Source: Streptomyces sp. F001 (GTDB lineage: Bacteria; Actinomycetota; Actinomycetes; Streptomycetales; Streptomycetaceae). Taken from it: DNA of 64,000 nt. Made by a program: the position numbers and the translations under genes. The stretch's first letter is position 1; each line of letters opens with the position of its first letter. The notes under the pieces are model-generated. The model saw only the letters and a program-made list of their open reading frames with translations, was not told the origin of the DNA and searched no databases. Below are positions 49,876-59,905 of this stretch, piece by piece. The stretch covers positions 124,001-188,000 of the forward strand of contig NZ_QZWF01000007.1 in the NCBI RefSeq assembly GCF_004187715.1, given 5' to 3'.

Positions 49876-50724
49876 TCAGTGCTTGTAGAAGCCCTGCCCG
49901 CTCTTGCGCCCGATGTCACCCGCGTCAACCATCCGGCGCATCAGCTCCGGCGGAGCGAACTTCTCGTCCTGGGTCTCGGTGTAGATGTTGCCGGTGGCGT
50001 GCAGCAGGATGTCGACGCCGGTGAGGTCCGCGGTGGCCAGCGGTCCCATGGCGTGCCCGAAGCCGAGCTTGCAGGCGAGGTCGATGTCCTCGGCGGTCGC
50101 GACGCCCGACTCGTACAGCTTGGTCGCCTCGACGACGAGCGCGGAGATGAGCCGGGTCGTCACGAAGCCGGCCACGTCGCGGTTGACGACGATGCAGGTC
50201 TTGCCGACGGACTCGGCGAACTCCCGCGCGGTGGCGAGGGTCTCGTCGCTGGTCTTGTAGCCCCGGACGAGTTCGCACAGCTGCATCATCGGGACCGGCG
50301 AGAAGAAGTGGGTGCCGACGACGCGCTCCGGGTGCTCCGTCGCGGCCGCGATCTTGGTGATCGGGATGGCGGAGGTGTTGGAGGCGAGTACGGCCTCCGG
50401 GCGCACGATCTTGTCGAGCGCGCGGAAGATCTCGTGCTTGACTTCGAGCTTCTCGAAGACGGCCTCGACGACGATGTCCGCGTCGGCGGCGGCGTCCAGG
50501 TCGGTGGTCGCGGTGATACGGGCGAGGGCGGCGTCGGCGTCGTGCGCCTCCAACTTGCCCTTGGCGACGAACTTGTCGTACGAGGCCTTGATACCGTCGG
50601 TGCCGCGCCTGAGCGCCTCGTCGGTGACATCGCGCAGGACGACGTCCCAGCCCGCCTGGGCGGAGACCTGGGCGATGCCGGAACCCATGAGACCGGCCCC
50701 GATGACGGCGAGCTTCCGTGCCAC
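49876..50724 (-). CDS. 3-hydroxyacyl-CoA (3-hydroxybutyryl-CoA) dehydrogenase
   Basis: 282 residues from a GTG at 50724, with GGGGAG 6 bases upstream. Rossmann motif VIGAGLMGSG near the start, ASNTSAIPIT, catalytic His in GTHFFSPVPMMQL with its Glu, and the C-terminal dimer domain (GFGHAMGPLATADLTGVD). It reduces acetoacetyl-CoA to 3-hydroxybutyryl-CoA or the reverse. Stands alone between the STAS and cobalamin genes. Confidence 0.94.
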   Translation of the reverse strand: MARKLAVIGAGLMGSGIAQVSAQAGWDVVLRDVTDEALRRGTDGIKASYDKFVAKGKLEAHDADAALARITATTDLDAAADADIVVEAVFEKLEVKHEIFRALDKIVRPEAVLASNTSAIPITKIAAATEHPERVVGTHFFSPVPMMQLCELVRGYKTSDETLATAREFAESVGKTCIVVNRDVAGFVTTRLISALVVEATKLYESGVATAEDIDLACKLGFGHAMGPLATADLTGVDILLHATGNIYTETQDEKFAPPELMRRMVDAGDIGRKSGQGFYKH

Positions 50725-50862
50725 TGACGACTCCCCTGAGATGCTTACTCGCTGTTTACGTATGTTCTCTCCGGCGGACCCTAGCGCTCGTGAGGGGCTG
50801 TGTGACCGGTAAGTAATGCGCGTCACGTCTCACATGACGGACATCACACCGGCACGGCTCAC

Positions 50863-50868
50863 TAGGCT
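50863..50868 (+). promoter_or_regulatory. -10 box of leaderless cobalamin adenosyltransferase promoter
   Basis: TAGGCT stands 6 bases before the ATG and there is no Shine-Dalgarno. Confidence 0.5.
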
Positions 50869-50874
50869 GGCCAC

Positions 50875-51447
50875 ATGGTCAATCTGACGCGCATCTACAC
50901 CCGTACCGGCGACCAGGGCACCACCGCCCTCGGCGACATGAGCCGGGTCGCCAAGACCGATCTGCGGATCTCCGCGTACGCGGACGCCAACGAGGCGAAC
51001 GCGGTGATCGGCACGGCGATCGCGCTGGGCGGGCTGGACGAGGAGATCGTCAAGGTCCTCACCCGGGTGCAGAACGACCTGTTCGACGTGGGTGCGGACC
51101 TGTCGACGCCGGTGGTGGAGAACCCGGAGTTCCCGCCGCTCAGGGTGGAGCAGTTCTACATCGACCGCCTGGAAGCGGACTGCGACCGCTTCAACGAGCG
51201 TCTGGAGAAGCTCCGCTCGTTCATCCTGCCCGGCGGCACCCCGGGTGCCGCCCTGCTCCACCAGGCCTGCACGGTGGTCCGCCGCGCCGAACGCTCCACG
51301 TGGGCGGCCTTGGAGGTACACGCCGAGACCATGAACCCCCTCACCGCGACCTACCTCAACCGCCTGTCGGACCTGCTGTTCATCCTGGCCCGGACGGCCA
51401 ACGGGGCCGCGGGCGACGTCCTTTGGGTCCCTGGCGGCGAACGCTGA
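50875..51447 (+). CDS. ATP:cob(I)alamin adenosyltransferase, PduO type
   Basis: 190 residues. The ATP-binding start IYTRTGDQGTTALGD and the motif VVRRAERSTWAALE with RLSDLLFILAR are diagnostic of PduO-type enzymes. It makes adenosylcobalamin, the cofactor of IcmA and methylmalonyl-CoA mutase. Divergent from the 3-hydroxyacyl-CoA dehydrogenase. No cobalamin riboswitch is seen upstream; the 5' end looks leaderless. Confidence 0.94.
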   Translation: MVNLTRIYTRTGDQGTTALGDMSRVAKTDLRISAYADANEANAVIGTAIALGGLDEEIVKVLTRVQNDLFDVGADLSTPVVENPEFPPLRVEQFYIDRLEADCDRFNERLEKLRSFILPGGTPGAALLHQACTVVRRAERSTWAALEVHAETMNPLTATYLNRLSDLLFILARTANGAAGDVLWVPGGER

Positions 51448-51501
51448 GCGGACTCGGCAAGGTCCGCTGCGGTCCGGGCCACCGGGCTTGCGCCGGAGCC
51501 C

Positions 51502-52086
51502 TCAGCGCGGGGTCCGCTCCTTCACCCGCGTTTCCCGAGCCTCGGAGAGCCCGGCAGGGGCCCTCTTCGGCCAGATCGCGTACGTCAGGGCGATCAGGCC
51601 GTGGATGCCGGCCGTGCGCCAGGCGACGAAGATCCAGCTCTTGAGGGAGCTCGTGCGGCTCGGGTCGTCCACGTACCACATGGCGATCAGCAGCAGCACG
51701 CTGGCGACCACGGCAGCCACGAGCGTGCCGAGCCACACCCTGCCCTCGTGCCGGGCGCGGGCCATCCCGTAGCGCGGCGGCTTGGCGGGCGGCGCGGCGC
51801 CGCCGAAGCGGTGGGCGGCGTGGCCGTCGAGCCACTTCACCGTCCGGTGGCCGTGCCCCACGGTGTAGCCGATGTACAGCGCGGCCAGCCCGTGCTTCCA
51901 GCTCGGATCTGCGCCGTTCTTCAGGTCGATCGCCGTGGCGACCAGCAGCACGACCTCCAGCAGCGGTTCGACCAGCAGCAGACCGAGCCCCGTCCGGCGC
52001 ATCCCGAGGACGTAGCGGAAGAACAGCCCCGCGGCCAGCAGCACCCAGAAGCCGACCTCGCAGACGACGATCAACGTGACGATCAC
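51502..52086 (-). CDS. Integral membrane protein of unknown function
   Basis: 194 residues from a GTG behind GAGGAG. Four membrane helices: VTLIVVCEVGFWVLLAAGLF, LLLVEPLLEVVLLVATAI, LGTLVAAVVASVLLLIAMWY and a last one in WRTAGIHGLIALTYAIWP. A conserved-looking His-rich loop (GHGHRTVKWLDGHAAHRF) lies in the middle, possibly a metal site. Divergent from the kinase that follows. Confidence 0.75.
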   Translation of the reverse strand: MIVTLIVVCEVGFWVLLAAGLFFRYVLGMRRTGLGLLLVEPLLEVVLLVATAIDLKNGADPSWKHGLAALYIGYTVGHGHRTVKWLDGHAAHRFGGAAPPAKPPRYGMARARHEGRVWLGTLVAAVVASVLLLIAMWYVDDPSRTSSLKSWIFVAWRTAGIHGLIALTYAIWPKRAPAGLSEARETRVKERTPR

Positions 52087-52246
52087 GGCGCACTCCTCTC
52101 GGTCACCCGTCCAGGCTCCCGTCGGAATCCGCTCGATTCGTCGTCGCCGCCGACGAAGTACGACTGCATCCTTCGATGTACTCGCGGACGCGCGAACCGT
52201 TCCGCGGCATCAGGCGCGACGCGCGCCGCCCGTGTTGGATGGTGTC

Positions 52247-53440
52247 ATGGCCGCACGACTCCCCCGCCCGCACCGCTTCGACCGGTACGTCGCACTGGCC
52301 GGCCTGCTGGGCGGGCTGCTGCTGTGGGGCATCGGCCTGGGGATGCGGCCGGCCGGCGAGCCGACCGTGCTGTGGGCGGGGCGCTGGCCCCTCCTCCTGC
52401 CGCTCGCCGTGATGGCCGGCTGTGAACTGCTGCGCCGGACCGTCCCGCGCACCGCACTGCTGACCGCCACGGGCGCGATCGTCCTGGACCTCATGACGCA
52501 GGGCAACCTGGTCACGGTCCTGATGTACACCGACGTGATGTACGCGGCCGTCCTGTACGGCTCCCCCGCCTCGGCCCGCCGTATCCCGCGGATCACCGGG
52601 CTGCTCACGGTGGCGGGGACGATCGTGCCGTTCGCGATCTGGCGGGTGCCGGAGACCCTGCTGATCGGCGCGGCCGTCGGCGTCGTCGCCTTCGCGCCCG
52701 CGTCGACCGGTCTGATCGTGCGCAACCACCGCGAGGCGGCCGAGGCCGCCCGGCTGCGGGCCGAACAGACCGCGCTGCTCGCCGAGATGGACCGCACGCA
52801 GGCTGTCGTCGCCGAACGCGCACGGGTGGCCCGCGAGTTGCACGACATGGTCGCCAACCACCTCTCGGCGATCGCCATCCACTCCACGGCCGCGCTCTCC
52901 CTCGACGACCCCGAGACCTCGAAACAGGCCCTGGGCGTCATCCGCGAGAACAGCGTCGAGGGACTCGCGGAGATGCGCCGGCTGATCGGGATCCTGCGGG
53001 ACGACAGCGGCGACTCCGAGCCCGCCGCGGCGCCCACCCTCGACGGTCTCGGCGCGCTGGCCGACACCGCCCGCGCCAACGGCCTCGACGTCACCGTCGA
53101 CGCCGAGCACGGCGAGAAGCTGCCCGCGCCGGTGGAGCTCGCCGCGTACCGGATCGTGCAGGAGTCCCTGACCAACGCCCTCAAGCATGCCGGCCCCGGC
53201 CGGGTCACGGTGACGCTGCGGCAGCTCGACGGTTTGCTGGGCATCGCCGTGACCAGCCCGTACGGCGACCGCGACGGGCCTCGCGCGCCCGGCTCCGGTG
53301 CCGGTCTGATCGGCATGCGGGAGCGGGCCGCGCTGCTGGGCGGCAGCTTCGAGGCCGGCCCCGAGGACTCCGCCCGGGGCAAGATCTGGGCGGTGCGCGC
53401 CACCCTGCCTCTCGTCGACGTCGAAGGAGTCACCGAATGA
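52247..53440 (+). CDS. NarL-type sensor histidine kinase
   Basis: 397 residues from the ATG at 52247. Four to five membrane helices in residues 15-165 act as the sensor. HisKA_3 dimerisation helix with His199 in RVARELHDMVANHL; ATPase domain with ESLTNALKHA and GAGLIGMRERA. A TTGGAT box 6 bases before the start suggests a leaderless mRNA, though GGATGG could also be a weak ribosome site. Coupled to the response regulator by ATGA. Confidence 0.93.
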   Translation: MAARLPRPHRFDRYVALAGLLGGLLLWGIGLGMRPAGEPTVLWAGRWPLLLPLAVMAGCELLRRTVPRTALLTATGAIVLDLMTQGNLVTVLMYTDVMYAAVLYGSPASARRIPRITGLLTVAGTIVPFAIWRVPETLLIGAAVGVVAFAPASTGLIVRNHREAAEAARLRAEQTALLAEMDRTQAVVAERARVARELHDMVANHLSAIAIHSTAALSLDDPETSKQALGVIRENSVEGLAEMRRLIGILRDDSGDSEPAAAPTLDGLGALADTARANGLDVTVDAEHGEKLPAPVELAAYRIVQESLTNALKHAGPGRVTVTLRQLDGLLGIAVTSPYGDRDGPRAPGSGAGLIGMRERAALLGGSFEAGPEDSARGKIWAVRATLPLVDVEGVTE

Positions 53441-54078
53441 TCCGCGTGCTCGTCGCCGAGGACCAGTCCGCCGTCCGCGCCGGGCTCGTCCTCATCCTGC
53501 GCAGCGCGCCCGACATCGAGGTGGTCGGTGAGGCGGCCGACGGTGAGCAGGCGGTGGCGCTCGCCCGTGAGCTGCGGCCGGACCTGGTGTTGATGGACGT
53601 TCAGATGCCGCGTCTGGACGGGGTGTCGGCGACCCGGCAGGTGGTCGCCGAGGGGCTCGCCGACGTACTGGTCCTGACGACCTTCGACCTGGACGCGTAC
53701 GTGTTCGGCGCGCTGCGCGCGGGCGCGTCAGGGTTCCTGCTGAAGAACACGGACGCGAAGGATCTGCTGGAGGCGGTACGGACGGTGGCGCGCGGCGAGG
53801 GCCTGATCGCGCCGGCCGTGACGCGCAGGCTGATCGCCGAGTTCGCCGCCAAGCCCGTACGGGAGTCCAGGGCCGACCCTTCGGTCCTGGACAGCCTCAC
53901 CCGGCGCGAGCGCGAGGTCCTGTCCTGCCTGGGCGAGGGCCTGTCCAACGCCGATATCGCCGCCCGCCTCGACATGGCGGAGGCCACGGTGAAGACGCAC
54001 GTCAGCCGGTTGCTGGGGAAGCTGGAGCTGCGCAGCCGGGTGCAAGCGGCGGTGCTGGCACAGGAGTTGGGGATCTAG
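53437..54078 (+). CDS. NarL/LuxR-family response regulator
   Basis: 213 residues. Receiver with Glu8/Asp9 and phospho-acceptor Asp54 in LVLMDVQMPRLDG; LuxR helix-turn-helix near the C-terminus (LTRREREVLSCLGEGLSNAD). Partner of the kinase. It is followed by chiC, so control of the chitinase by this pair is plausible; in other Streptomyces, chitinases are often next to such pairs (for example ChiS/ChiR). Confidence 0.94.
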   Translation: MIRVLVAEDQSAVRAGLVLILRSAPDIEVVGEAADGEQAVALARELRPDLVLMDVQMPRLDGVSATRQVVAEGLADVLVLTTFDLDAYVFGALRAGASGFLLKNTDAKDLLEAVRTVARGEGLIAPAVTRRLIAEFAAKPVRESRADPSVLDSLTRREREVLSCLGEGLSNADIAARLDMAEATVKTHVSRLLGKLELRSRVQAAVLAQELGI

Positions 54079-54095
54079 AGGACTTTTCGGGGTAG

Positions 54096-54137
54096 TGGTC
54101 CAGACCTATTGACCCGTGGTCCAGACCTTTCTATTCT
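54096..54137 (+). promoter_or_regulatory. Chitinase promoter with 12-bp direct repeats (DasR-type)
   Basis: TGGTCCAGACCT occurs at 54096-54107 and 54117-54128, 21 bp apart. TTGACC (54109-54114), between the repeats, and TATTCT (54132-54137) form a -35/-10 pair with a 17-bp spacer. These 12-bp repeats are the known regulatory element of Streptomyces chitinase genes and match the DasR-responsive element (TGGTCTAGACCA) closely. Confidence 0.85.
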
Positions 54138-54200
54138 CGCGGCACTGTGGGCCTGATGGCTCAGTCATGCCCCGACAACAACCCCACAAGGAGGCGCAGC

Positions 54201-56021
<1,821 letters not shown>

Positions 56022-56048
56022 CGCCCGGCCATCCGCACTGCGGCATCT

Positions 56049-56089
56049 GAAGCCGGAGAGGCAGGCCCTCCCCCTCCCTCTCCGGCTTC
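56049..56089. terminator. Terminator between chiC and the IPT/TIG gene
   Basis: GAAGCCGGAGAGG (56049-56061) pairs with CCTCTCCGGCTTC (56077-56089) around a 15-base pyrimidine-rich loop. Both convergent genes end here. Confidence 0.8.
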
Positions 56090-56113
56090 ACCCGCGCTCG
56101 GGCGCGGGATCGG

Positions 56114-57388
56114 TCAGATGGCGGGCGCAGCGACCCGTGTGTACGTCCGGCCGTTGCTGGTGGCGGCGGGCGTGGTCACCGTGACGGAGACCGGCCCGGC
56201 GGGCCCTGCCGGAGCGACGGCGGTGACCTGCGTCGGGGAGACCACCGTGAACGATGCGGGGACGGCGCCGAACTGGACGCGAGTGGCGGCCGCGAGGTTG
56301 CTGCCGGTCAGCGTGACGACCGTACCGGCGTGCGTCGGCCCCTTGTCGGGTACCAGGGAGGCCAGCACGGGCGCGTCGAGGAAGACATAGCCGAGGGGAT
56401 TGCTGGTGCCGCCGGGGGTGATCACCGTGACCTCCGTGGCACCAGGGGCATGGCTCCGGGTCACCGCGGTGATCTGTGTGGCGGAGTCGACGGTGAACGA
56501 GGCGGCCGCCGCGCCGTCGAACAGCACCGCCGTCGCACCGAGGAGGTTGTTGCCGGTGAGCCTGACCGTGGTGCCGCCCGCTGTGGGGCCGGAGGCAGGG
56601 TCGAGGGCGGTCAGCGTGGGCAACGCGGCGTAGAAGAAGAACGCGTCGGGGTCGTCGGGGTCGCTGGTGCCGCCGACCGTGGTCACCGTGACGACCGCGG
56701 CGCCGGCCGCGTGGGCGGGGGTCACCGCGGTGATCTGGGTGCTGCTGTTGGCCGTGAATGAGGTCGCCGCCACGCCGCCGAACCGCACCCCCGTCACATT
56801 GGTGAAGCCCGTGCCCGTCAGCATCACCGTCGTCCCCCCGGAGGCCGGCCCCCGATTCGGCGACAGGCCGGTGATTGAGGGAGCGGCGACATAGGTGAAC
56901 GTGAGGGCGTTGCTGGTGCCACCCGAAGTGGTCACGGTGACGTCGGCCGGGCCTGCGGAGCGGGCAGGGCTGACCGCGGTGATCTGGGTGCTGCTGTTGA
57001 CGGTGAACGAGGTCGCCGCCACGCCGCCGAACCGCACGCCCGTCACATTGGTGAAGCCCGTGCCCGTCAGCGTCACCGTCGTCCCCCCGGAGGCCGGCCC
57101 CTGATTCGGCGACAGGCTCGAGAGGGTGGGAGCCGTGGAATAGGTGAAGGGCACGGACTGGGTGCTGGTGCCCTGGGTCGTGGTGACGGTGACGTTCACT
57201 GTTCCGCTGCCGGCCGGAGTCACGGCCGTGATCTGCGTGCTGCTGTTGACCGTGAACGACGTGGCGGGGATGGATCCGAACCGGACGATAACCACTCCCG
57301 TGAAATCGGTTCCGGTCACGATGACGGTGGTACCACCTGTGGGCGGCCCCTGGCTGGGACTGACCGAAGTGACCACAGGAGGGGCCAT
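56114..57388 (-). CDS. IPT/TIG-repeat protein (five repeats)
   Basis: 424 residues from an ATG preceded by AAGGAG. It consists entirely of five IPT/TIG immunoglobulin-like domains of about 83 residues, each opening with a P-x-G-P-x-x-GGT motif such as LSPNQGPASGGTTVTLTG. No signal peptide, membrane helix or sorting signal is visible, which is odd for a domain usually found on surfaces. Repeats 2 and 3 are near-identical at DNA level. Third of three same-strand accessory genes. Function unknown; adhesion or carbohydrate binding are only analogies. Confidence 0.85.
   Translation of the reverse strand: MAPPVVTSVSPSQGPPTGGTTVIVTGTDFTGVVIVRFGSIPATSFTVNSSTQITAVTPAGSGTVNVTVTTTQGTSTQSVPFTYSTAPTLSSLSPNQGPASGGTTVTLTGTGFTNVTGVRFGGVAATSFTVNSSTQITAVSPARSAGPADVTVTTSGGTSNALTFTYVAAPSITGLSPNRGPASGGTTVMLTGTGFTNVTGVRFGGVAATSFTANSSTQITAVTPAHAAGAAVVTVTTVGGTSDPDDPDAFFFYAALPTLTALDPASGPTAGGTTVRLTGNNLLGATAVLFDGAAAASFTVDSATQITAVTRSHAPGATEVTVITPGGTSNPLGYVFLDAPVLASLVPDKGPTHAGTVVTLTGSNLAAATRVQFGAVPASFTVVSPTQVTAVAPAGPAGPVSVTVTTPAATSNGRTYTRVAAPAI
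56724..57116. repeat. 144-bp intragenic direct repeat in the IPT/TIG gene
   Basis: 56724-56867 and 56973-57116 are aligned with a 249-bp offset (83 codons) and differ at 6 of 144 positions by my reading. They encode the cores of IPT repeats 3 and 2. The other repeats are much more diverged, so this duplication or gene conversion is recent. Confidence 0.85.
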
Positions 57389-57462
57389 GGCTGTACTCCT
57401 TCACGCAGGGCTGAGGGATCGATGACACATGCGGCCACGTCATGGCAGGGCTTCGGGTCGAG

Positions 57463-57499
57463 CCCGTCCGGGCGGCGGGGGGACTGCCGCCCGGACGGG
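57463..57499 (-). terminator. 14-bp hairpin between the two IPT/TIG genes
   Basis: CCCGTCCGGGCGGC (57463-57476) pairs perfectly with 57486-57499 around a 9-base loop. It lies 38 bases after the stop of the upstream IPT gene, so the two IPT genes are probably separate transcripts. Confidence 0.75.
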
Positions 57500-57537
57500 G
57501 GTTCTGCGCCGCCCTGTTACGGAGGCGATCGGACCGG

Positions 57538-58284
57538 TCAGATGCCGGGCCCGGCGACGTAGGTGAAGCCGCCGAGTTCGGTGTCCGATCCGGCGGGGTT
57601 GGTCACGACGACGTCGGCCGCTCCCGCGGTGCCGGGCGGTGTGACCACGGACAGCGTGGTGGCGCTGATCACCGAGAACGGTGCCGCGGCGCCGTCGAAG
57701 GTGACCGACTCCGTGCTGTCCAGGCTGGTGCCGGTGATGGTGACCGCCGTCCCGCCCGAGGTCGGACCCTCGGCCGGGCTGACGGTGGTGATCGCGGGGA
57801 CGTCGACGTAGGTGTAGCTGAGGCCGTTGTTGGTGCCGCCCGCGGTGGTCACGCTCACTCCCACCGGACCGGCCGCCGCGCCCGCGGGCACGACGACGCT
57901 GAGCGAGCTGTCACTGACCACGGTCGGAGTGGCGGTGGCCGCGCCGAAGGCCACACTGGTGGCCGTCGACAGACCCGTGCCGCTGATGGTGATGGTGTTG
58001 CCGCCGGCCAGCGGCCCGGAGATGGCGCTCAGGGACGCCTTGAACGGGGCGCCCACGTAGAAGAACGACACGGGGTTGCTGGTGCCGCCCGGGGTGGTCA
58101 CCGTGACCCCGACCGTGCCGGTTCCCGACGGGGAGACGGCGGTGACCTGCGTCGGGGAGACGTTGGTGACGTTCGTGGCGGCCTTGCTGCCGAACTTCAC
58201 CGCGCTGGTGTTGGACAGGTTCGTGCCGGTGATGGTCACCAGGGTGCCGCCCCCGGTGGAACCCTGATTCGGAGAGATGGGCAT
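57538..58284 (-). CDS. IPT/TIG-repeat protein (three repeats)
   Basis: 248 residues from the ATG at 58284, behind GAGGAG. Three IPT/TIG domains (ISPNQGSTGGGTLVTITG at the very start, then AISGPLAGGNTITISG and VSPAEGPTSGGTAVTITG). Like its neighbour it lacks any export signal and begins directly in the first repeat. The open frame continues upstream to 58497, but that part has no IPT character. Function unknown. Confidence 0.83.
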   Translation of the reverse strand: MPISPNQGSTGGGTLVTITGTNLSNTSAVKFGSKAATNVTNVSPTQVTAVSPSGTGTVGVTVTTPGGTSNPVSFFYVGAPFKASLSAISGPLAGGNTITISGTGLSTATSVAFGAATATPTVVSDSSLSVVVPAGAAAGPVGVSVTTAGGTNNGLSYTYVDVPAITTVSPAEGPTSGGTAVTITGTSLDSTESVTFDGAAAPFSVISATTLSVVTPPGTAGAADVVVTNPAGSDTELGGFTYVAGPGI

Positions 58285-58792
58285 GAGGACACTCCTCGCT
58301 CGTTGATGGGGACATTGCGAGGAACCGACCGGGTTGGGCCAGCCACTGGCTGCCGCGTCGCAGAAGAGGGACCGCCGCCGAAGGCACGTACGTCGCCCTC
58401 TTCCCGCCCCGTTTCGATGCGGCGAGCACCGCTCAGCGATGCTGCCGCGCCCCGGGTGAACGAACCGGCACGGCCCTCGTACGACGGCCGGGTACACCGC
58501 AGCCTCCGCCGTCTGTCCAGGGCAAGGAAAAGCCGGCGGGTGCTGCCTGTCCGAACGTTCCCCCGGCTCGGGGATGGGCAGCCCGCCGGTTCACACTCTC
58601 AGTGACCCATACATCCAATCGAGTGACAAGACACAGTCACCCTCCATCACCCGAACGAAGTAACCCCTGACCCTTTTTCCCTCCTTACACCTTTCTTCTG
58701 TCGAACTTTCGCTCCCAAGTCAAACGCTTGTTCGAGAACAGCAGTCAATGTCAAGCCCCGGACACGGCCCGAGGCTTGGCATTGACCATCCG
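58285..58792. other. 508-bp non-coding stretch between accessory genes
   Basis: No gene is seen. A hairpin with arms CCGGCGGG/CCCGCCGG and CTGCC/GGCAG (58533-58547 and 58577-58589, 2-base bulge) may end the beta-helix transcript. The part from 58600 to 58750 is markedly AT-richer than its surroundings and may hold the promoter of the three-repeat IPT gene. Confidence 0.55.
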
Positions 58793-59905
58793 TCACACCG
58801 GGCAGCCGGGGACAGCTCCGGCGGGCGCGCACTGGTCAGGTCTGTTGAGCACTACCCGCGTCCCGGACACAGTGACCGAGCCTCCGCCCTCGTCGCGGAA
58901 GATCCCACCTCCCCGGCCTCCTGTTCCCAGGCCTCCTGCTACGTTCTCGGTGACCTGGCCGCCGATCAGGCTGGCAACGCCGCCCTGCTGGTTCCGGCGA
59001 CCCTGGTACAGGCCACCACCGTCACTTCCGGCGTCGTTCTTGTCCACCTCCGTGCCCACCAGTTGCAGCGTGCTGTCGAAGTTGGCGATGCCTCCGCCGG
59101 AGGAAGCGGCCTCGTTCTCCTCCACATGACCGCCGTAGACGGTGAGGGAGCCGAGCGCCGCGAAGATGCCTCCGCCTTCGAAGGTCTCGGTGCTGTTGAC
59201 CCTGATATCCGCGTTGTTGAGGACGGTGGTGCCGGCGGTGAACAGTCCTCCGCCCGTGAAATCCGCCGTGTTGTTCTCGACGGCTCCCCTGTCCATCGTC
59301 AGCTGCGCGGCGGAGGCCACATGGATTCCGCCGCCGTCGCCGGCGGTGTTGTCCGACACGGTGCTGCTGGTGAGGTGCGCCCTGGCGCCGGCTGCGACCG
59401 CGATACCGCCGCCCAGGAAGGAAGCGGTGTTGTCGCTCACCCGGCTCCCGACCAGGCTCAGGCTGCCTGCGGTGAGGATGCCGCCGCCGGCCGTGCCGGC
59501 ACCCCCGGTCGCACTGCCCCCCGACACGGTGATCCCGTTGAGGGTGAGGGACCCCTGCGAAGCGACCTCGGCGATGCGGAACGGTGTGGCCGACGTGCGG
59601 GTGATGGTGGACTGGGTACCGGTGATGGTGACGATCCCGGTGATGGCCGGCAGCCCGTTGGCCCCTCCAGCCACGGCCGGAGCGGTGAGTTCGTACTCGC
59701 ATCCCGCCGACAGCAGAATGGATCCTGCCCCACGGGTGTTCGCCTCGTTGATCTGCTCGATCAGTTCGGCGACGTCCCCGCACGGTACCGGTGCCGCCTG
59801 GCGTGCAGGCGGGGACGTGGCGATGGCCGGCGTGGCGACCAGGGCCACTGAAGCACTCAGCAGCGCGGTCGCCGCCACCCCACAGACGTTCTTCACGGTC
59901 GACAC
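58793..59905 (-). CDS. Secreted right-handed beta-helix protein with polymorphic-type repeats
   Basis: 370 residues from a GTG at 59905 (GGGAGA 6 bases upstream; an ATG at 59941 is possible). Signal peptide VCGVAATALLSASVALVATP followed by a Cys-containing head (CGDVAELIEQINEANTRGAG) and about ten repeats of the kind VSDNTAxxxGGGIxV, as in chlamydial-type polymorphic membrane proteins and pectate-lyase-like helices. The C-terminus has two Cys (QCAPAGAVPGCPV). Probably surface-displayed or released. No catalytic site recognised. Confidence 0.82.
   Translation of the reverse strand: MSTVKNVCGVAATALLSASVALVATPAIATSPPARQAAPVPCGDVAELIEQINEANTRGAGSILLSAGCEYELTAPAVAGGANGLPAITGIVTITGTQSTITRTSATPFRIAEVASQGSLTLNGITVSGGSATGGAGTAGGGILTAGSLSLVGSRVSDNTASFLGGGIAVAAGARAHLTSSTVSDNTAGDGGGIHVASAAQLTMDRGAVENNTADFTGGGLFTAGTTVLNNADIRVNSTETFEGGGIFAALGSLTVYGGHVEENEAASSGGGIANFDSTLQLVGTEVDKNDAGSDGGGLYQGRRNQQGGVASLIGGQVTENVAGGLGTGGRGGGIFRDEGGGSVTVSGTRVVLNRPDQCAPAGAVPGCPV

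Noticed and set aside
50725..50874. Possible cobalamin riboswitch before the adenosyltransferase
   Set aside because: No B12-box-like sequence seen, and the promoter box only 6 bases from the ATG leaves no leader RNA. None was seen before icmA or meaB either.
56114..57388. Regular DNA repeats that could be taken for a mobile repeat element
   Set aside because: They follow the IPT/TIG domain period of about 83 codons and stay in frame.
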